DNA from: Candidatus Omnitrophota bacterium | GTDB lineage: Bacteria > NPL-UPA2 > BS750m-G34 | Direction: 5' to 3' | DNA length: 9,366 bases | Assembly: GCA_016783345.1 (NCBI GenBank) | Contig: JADHWT010000041.1 | Location: 1-9,366 of the forward strand | Part shown: positions 6,045 through 9,366 of the stretch, piece after piece | How the letters are laid out: each line of letters begins with the position of its first letter | How positions within the stretch are numbered: the first letter of the stretch is position 1 | Translations under genes and position numbers: made by a program | Notes under the pieces: generated by a model | What the model was told of the DNA's origin: nothing | Seen by the model: only the letters and a program-made list of their open reading frames with translations | Database searches by the model: none

Positions 6045-7172
6045 ATGCCAATCACGCCTTGCAGGCAAAAGTGGAAAGGTACCTTGACAGACAGGGAGAG
6101 GTTTAATCGCCAGATGCATTATACCCCAGTTGACAGGTGTTTCAATATGGAATTTGGATACTGGCAGGAAAATTTTGAAAAGTGGGAGGAATTTAAAAAA
6201 AACAATATTACAAATAATATTGAGGCAGATATATTTTTTAATTTCGATGAGATAAAAGGAATAGGCGGTAATATCTGGATGATCCCGGCATTCGAACACG
6301 GCAAGGTCATATCAGAGACCGCTGATAAAAAAATTATTCTGAATAAGGACGGGCTCATGGCAGAAATCCCAAAGGATGGGCATGATACGATCCCCCATTA
6401 TATAAAACCATCAGTTGTGACTCCTGCTGACTGGAAAGAGTGTAAAAAAAGATTTTCCCGTGAGCATCCGGATAGAAGAATAGATATTGAGAAACTAAAA
6501 AAGATGCATCCTGAAGATAGGACATATCCCCTTGGTGTCGATTGCGGATCCATGATCGGAAAGATAAGGAATATGCTGACATTTGAAGGTCTGGCATACG
6601 CAACTTACGACTATCCTGAGATGGTTCAAGATATGGTTGAGACAGCATGTCTTCTTGTAGAAGACTTCCTGGATCAGGTCCTGCCTCATTTCCAGTTTGA
6701 TTTTGCATCGGGCTGGGAGGATATATGTTTTAAAAACGGACCGATTGTCTCAGTTGACTTTTTTAATAAAGTAGTTGTTCCAAGATATAAAAGAATAAAT
6801 AAAAAACTTAAAAAATTTAATATAGATATTTGGTATATCGACTGTGATGGTGATGTCCGGCCGATACTTAAAGGGTTCTTAGAAAGCGGAATTAACTGCC
6901 TTTTCCCATATGAAGTAAATGGATGCACACATCCACGAGAACTACTTAATGAATATGGCAAGGAACTCCGGATTATGGGAGGTGTTGATAAGATTAAACT
7001 TATAGAGGGTCCTGGGGCGATTAAAAAATATTTGGAGACACTGGTCCCGCTTGTAGAAAGAGGAGGGTTTATCCCCTTCTGTGACCACAGGTGCCCGCCG
7101 GATGTGAAATATGAAAACTATATTTATTACCTTGATCTTAAAAAAAAAATGTTCGGGATGAAGGAGAATTAA
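6045..7172 (+). CDS. Uroporphyrinogen-decarboxylase-superfamily protein, substrate unknown
   Basis: The 375-residue protein fits the URO-D/corrinoid methyltransferase fold but is not HemE: the HemE signature around MRQAGRY is absent. It belongs to a group that I recall from environmental bacteria, marked here by TDRERFNRQMHYTPVDR at 15-31, MEFGYWQENFEKW at 35-47, GWEDICFKNGPIVS at 223-236, YIDCDGDVRPIL at 264-275, CLFPYEVNGC at 285-294, GGVDK at 312-316 and FCDHRCPPDVKYENYIYYL at 345-363. In methyltransferases such as MtaA the position near 265-268 carries a His-x-Cys zinc site; here it reads DCDGD, so a zinc-thiolate methyl transfer site is not obvious. No corrinoid protein is encoded nearby. 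Eleven cysteines are scattered through the chain. No signal peptide. It is the first gene of an operon with transketolase, 3 bases apart, which hints at carbohydrate or one-carbon metabolism but proves nothing. Confidence 0.85.
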   Translation: MPITPCRQKWKGTLTDRERFNRQMHYTPVDRCFNMEFGYWQENFEKWEEFKKNNITNNIEADIFFNFDEIKGIGGNIWMIPAFEHGKVISETADKKIILNKDGLMAEIPKDGHDTIPHYIKPSVVTPADWKECKKRFSREHPDRRIDIEKLKKMHPEDRTYPLGVDCGSMIGKIRNMLTFEGLAYATYDYPEMVQDMVETACLLVEDFLDQVLPHFQFDFASGWEDICFKNGPIVSVDFFNKVVVPRYKRINKKLKKFNIDIWYIDCDGDVRPILKGFLESGINCLFPYEVNGCTHPRELLNEYGKELRIMGGVDKIKLIEGPGAIKKYLETLVPLVERGGFIPFCDHRCPPDVKYENYIYYLDLKKKMFGMKEN

Positions 7173-7175
7173 AAA

Positions 7176-9173
7176 ATGGATAAAGAAAAAAAAGAACTGC
7201 AGAATATAATCAATACTGTAAAGGCCCTCAGTATGGATGGGGTGCAGAAGGCAAACTCAGGTCATCCGGGATTTCCTATGGGCATGGCTGACGTTGCAAC
7301 AATATTATGGACGAAATTTTTGCAGTTTGACGCGAATGCAAAATGGCCGGATCGCGACAGGTTCGTGCTTTCCGCCGGGCATGGCTCAATGCTGCTCTAT
7401 TCCCTCCTCCATCTCGCCGGATTTAATCTCTCTTTGGAAGACCTCAAAAATTTTCGCCAATGGGGAAGTCACACCCCGGGGCATCCTGAATATGGTCTGA
7501 CCCACGGCGTGGAAACAACAACAGGTCCGTTGGGCCAGGGTTTCACAAATGCTGTAGGAATGGCACTGGCCGAGGCAATGCTCGCGGAGACATTTAACAC
7601 TGAAAAATATAAGATTGTTGACCACTATACCTATGCACTGGTCAGCGATGGTGATCTCATGGAGGGTCTATCCGGGGAGGCTGCCTCATTCGCAGGGCAC
7701 CTGGGCCTTGGAAAGATGATTTTTTTCTACGACGATAACCATATCACAATTGAGGGGAATACCTCTCTTGCATATTCTGATGATGTTGAAAGGCGTTTTC
7801 AAAGTTACCACTGGCACGTCCTCAAGGTAGACGGCTATAAGCACGCAGAAATAAGCCGCGCCATCAAAGAGGCGCAGCGCGAGAAGGGACGGCCTTCTCT
7901 TATAATATGTAAGACTCACATCGGCAAAGGCAGTCCGAATAAAGAAGACAGCGCCAAGGCGCATGGCGAACCTCTGGGAGAAGAAGAAGTAAAATTAACA
8001 AAGAAGAATATTGGGTGGCCGGAAGACGTGCTTTTTTATGTGCCTCCCGAAGTGAGGGAAGCGTTTTGCAAACGGAATGAAGAACTAAAATCAGTTATCT
8101 CAGAGTGGGAAGAAAGATTTAAAAAATACCGAAAGGAAAATCCTGAGCTTGCCGCTCTCTGGGATGAATTTATGAGTAAAGATATCCCTAAGGATTTGGG
8201 GCATGCCCTGCCTGACTTTAGAGATGCAAAACCAATGGCAACACGAAATGCTTCCGGTGAAGTTCTTCAAAAAATAGCTGAAGTGGTTAAAAATCTTGTC
8301 GGTGGCTCGGCAGACCTTGCGCCATCAACAAAGACCATGCTAAAAAACTATCCCTCTATCAGCCCGAATAATTTTAAAGGCCGGAATATTCATTTCGGCG
8401 TACGCGAACACGCAATGGGAGCAATCATCAATGGGATGGCCCTGCATGGGGGTCTTATTCCTTATGGCTCTACATTCCTGGTATTTGCTGACTACATGAG
8501 ACCTGCTATCAGGCTCGCAGCTATGAGTAAACTTCGGCTCGTATATGTCTTTACCCACGACAGTATCTTTGTAGGTGAAGACGGACCTACCCATGAACCT
8601 GTAGAGCAGATAGCAAGTCTCCGGACAATACCCTATTTAGTAGTAATAAGACCGGCTGATGCCCAGGAGACCGCTTGCAGCTGGAAAGTAGCCTTAGAGA
8701 GAAAAGACGGGCCTGTAGCATTGATTCTGACAAGACAAGGGCTGCCAATACTCGATAGAAATATCTTTCCGCCGGCAAAACTCCTTGAGAAAGGGGCATA
8801 TATCCTTAAAAAAGAAGAAGGCGGGATACCGGATCTGATTATCATTGCCACAGGGTCTGAAGTGCATCCGGCGCTTGAGGCGACTCTCGCTTTAGCCCAT
8901 GAAGGCATAAAGACGAGACTCGTCAATATGCCGAGCCAGGAACTTTTCGAAGAACAGGATACTGCTTATAAAGAGGAGGTCTTACCTCCTGAAATTACAA
9001 AGAGACTGGTGGTTGAGGCAGGAATATCATTTGGGTGGGAAAAATATGCCGGGCCAGAAGGGATTATTGTAGGTATTAACCGCTTCGGCGCATCTGCTCC
9101 TTACAAAATCCTGGCGGAAAAATTTGGCTTTACAGCAGAAAACATCCTGAAACAGGCAAAAAAACTGCTATAA
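7176..9173 (+). CDS. tkt: Transketolase
   Basis: Transketolase moves two-carbon ketol units between sugar phosphates in the pentose phosphate pathway using thiamine diphosphate and a divalent metal. The single 665-residue chain has the length of the full bacterial enzyme, not the split two-gene form. Visible marks: substrate and cofactor histidines H30 (SGHPG) and H69 (SAGHG), the TPP motif SDGDLMEG (157-164) ending with N188 in DDNHITIEG, H263 (AHGEPLG), R357 (ATRNAS), D380 (GGSADL), the catalytic E411 in GVREHAMG, the TPP-binding stretch around 430-440, H473 in GPTHEP and R520 (LTRQG). The C-terminal domain (about 535-665) contains the ATGSEV motif. AAGGAG lies 9 bases before the ATG, 3 bases after the stop of the preceding gene, so the two genes form an operon. 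Function is firm; whether it serves biosynthesis of pentoses or a sugar-degrading route with its neighbour cannot be seen. Confidence 0.97.
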   Translation: MDKEKKELQNIINTVKALSMDGVQKANSGHPGFPMGMADVATILWTKFLQFDANAKWPDRDRFVLSAGHGSMLLYSLLHLAGFNLSLEDLKNFRQWGSHTPGHPEYGLTHGVETTTGPLGQGFTNAVGMALAEAMLAETFNTEKYKIVDHYTYALVSDGDLMEGLSGEAASFAGHLGLGKMIFFYDDNHITIEGNTSLAYSDDVERRFQSYHWHVLKVDGYKHAEISRAIKEAQREKGRPSLIICKTHIGKGSPNKEDSAKAHGEPLGEEEVKLTKKNIGWPEDVLFYVPPEVREAFCKRNEELKSVISEWEERFKKYRKENPELAALWDEFMSKDIPKDLGHALPDFRDAKPMATRNASGEVLQKIAEVVKNLVGGSADLAPSTKTMLKNYPSISPNNFKGRNIHFGVREHAMGAIINGMALHGGLIPYGSTFLVFADYMRPAIRLAAMSKLRLVYVFTHDSIFVGEDGPTHEPVEQIASLRTIPYLVVIRPADAQETACSWKVALERKDGPVALILTRQGLPILDRNIFPPAKLLEKGAYILKKEEGGIPDLIIIATGSEVHPALEATLALAHEGIKTRLVNMPSQELFEEQDTAYKEEVLPPEITKRLVVEAGISFGWEKYAGPEGIIVGINRFGASAPYKILAEKFGFTAENILKQAKKLL

Positions 9174-9366
9174 CAAAAAATCCCCCGGTCCATTCTCCTT
9201 CCCCATTCTTGGCCTTTTCGATAGATTTAAAAAATCGGTAGTATTTTTACAAAAAATGCAGCAAGAAAATTTAAGGAATTCTGAGATTGCTTCGGCTATT
9301 CATTCCGCAGTCTAAAGACTGCGACTACCAACTTAACCTCGCAATGACAGATAGGGATTTCTCGGC
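9174..9366. other. Non-coding stretch after transketolase
   Basis: I find no convincing gene here on either strand. It contains a C-rich patch (9182-9204), a weak 5-base hairpin GATTT/AAATC (9224-9236) without a proper T-run, and the inverted repeat listed separately. No confident terminator for the transketolase operon is visible. Confidence 0.6.
9280..9351. repeat. Nested inverted repeat (palindromic, MITE-like or REP-like element)
   Basis: Outer arms TCTGAGATTGC (9280-9290) and GCAATGACAGA (9341-9351) are inverted copies matching at 9 of 11 positions. Inside is a perfect 8-base inverted repeat, CGCAGTCT (9306-9313) and AGACTGCG (9316-9323), separated by AA. The arms lie almost symmetrically around the inner hairpin (15 and 17 bases). 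Similar GAGATTGC...GCAATGAC palindromes are, from memory, dispersed in many environmental genomes, but only one copy is inside this window. The inner hairpin is not followed by a T-run, so it is not a standard terminator. Confidence 0.55.

Noticed and set aside
6039..6961. Several open frames on the minus strand within the UROD-like gene
   Set aside because: They are antisense shadows of a well-supported gene, with no recognisable motifs.
6045..7172. Assignment as HemE, the haem-pathway decarboxylase
   Set aside because: The N-terminal MRQAGRY signature and other HemE marks are missing; only the superfamily fold is supported.
9224..9245. Rho-independent terminator after transketolase
   Set aside because: The stem is only 5 A+T-rich pairs and no uninterrupted T-run follows at the right distance.
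9306..9323. Inner hairpin as a terminator for transketolase
   Set aside because: The stem is good but the loop has two bases and the following sequence is not T-rich; a repeat unit explains it better.
1..9366. CRISPR array, tRNA, rRNA, prophage, toxin-antitoxin or transposase genes
   Set aside because: No repeated spacer pattern, cloverleaf, rRNA segment or matching protein motif was seen on either strand.

Overview
The window reads as a stretch of chromosome from an uncultured, probably anaerobic, diderm-type bacterium of moderate G+C. The evidence is indirect: the compact ribosomal-protein/Obg/proline/NAD cluster, the long GAF plus HD-GYP signalling protein, and a uroporphyrinogen-decarboxylase-like protein of a subfamily that I associate with Planctomycetota, Omnitrophota and similar environmental lineages. 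The phylum is a guess. No phage, IS element, CRISPR array, tRNA or rRNA is visible.

Minus strand, read from 5957 down to 1: a good sigma-70-type promoter drives a tightly packed block rplU (L21) - rpmA (L27) - obgE - proB - proA - nadD - rsfS - a GAF/GAF/HD-GYP protein that runs off the left edge. This gene order is widely conserved in bacteria up to rsfS and combines ribosome parts (L21, L27), ribosome maturation and silencing factors (Obg, RsfS), the first two steps of proline synthesis (ProB, ProA) and the adenylyl transfer step of NAD synthesis (NadD). Genes are separated by at most 21 bases or overlap (obgE/proB by 40, proB/proA by 4), so translational coupling is likely. The HD-GYP gene starts 3 bases after the rsfS stop, which ties a probable cyclic-di-GMP phosphodiesterase to the block.

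Plus strand, from about 5995 to 9173: a two-gene operon encodes a uroporphyrinogen-decarboxylase-superfamily protein of unknown substrate and a full-length transketolase, 3 bases apart, each with a strong ribosome binding site. The 164-base divergent region (5881-6044) holds the promoters of both operons. The right end (9174-9366) is non-coding and carries a nested inverted repeat that looks like a dispersed palindromic or MITE-like element.

Most of the window is ordinary housekeeping. The points that deserve a second look are: the missing canonical start for rsfS (a strong ribosome binding site precedes an AUA codon), the misplaced ribosome binding site at the start of obgE, an Asp-to-Glu change in the Obg G3 motif, the loss of the PUA domain in ProB, the unassigned UROD-like protein paired with transketolase, and the terminal repeat.
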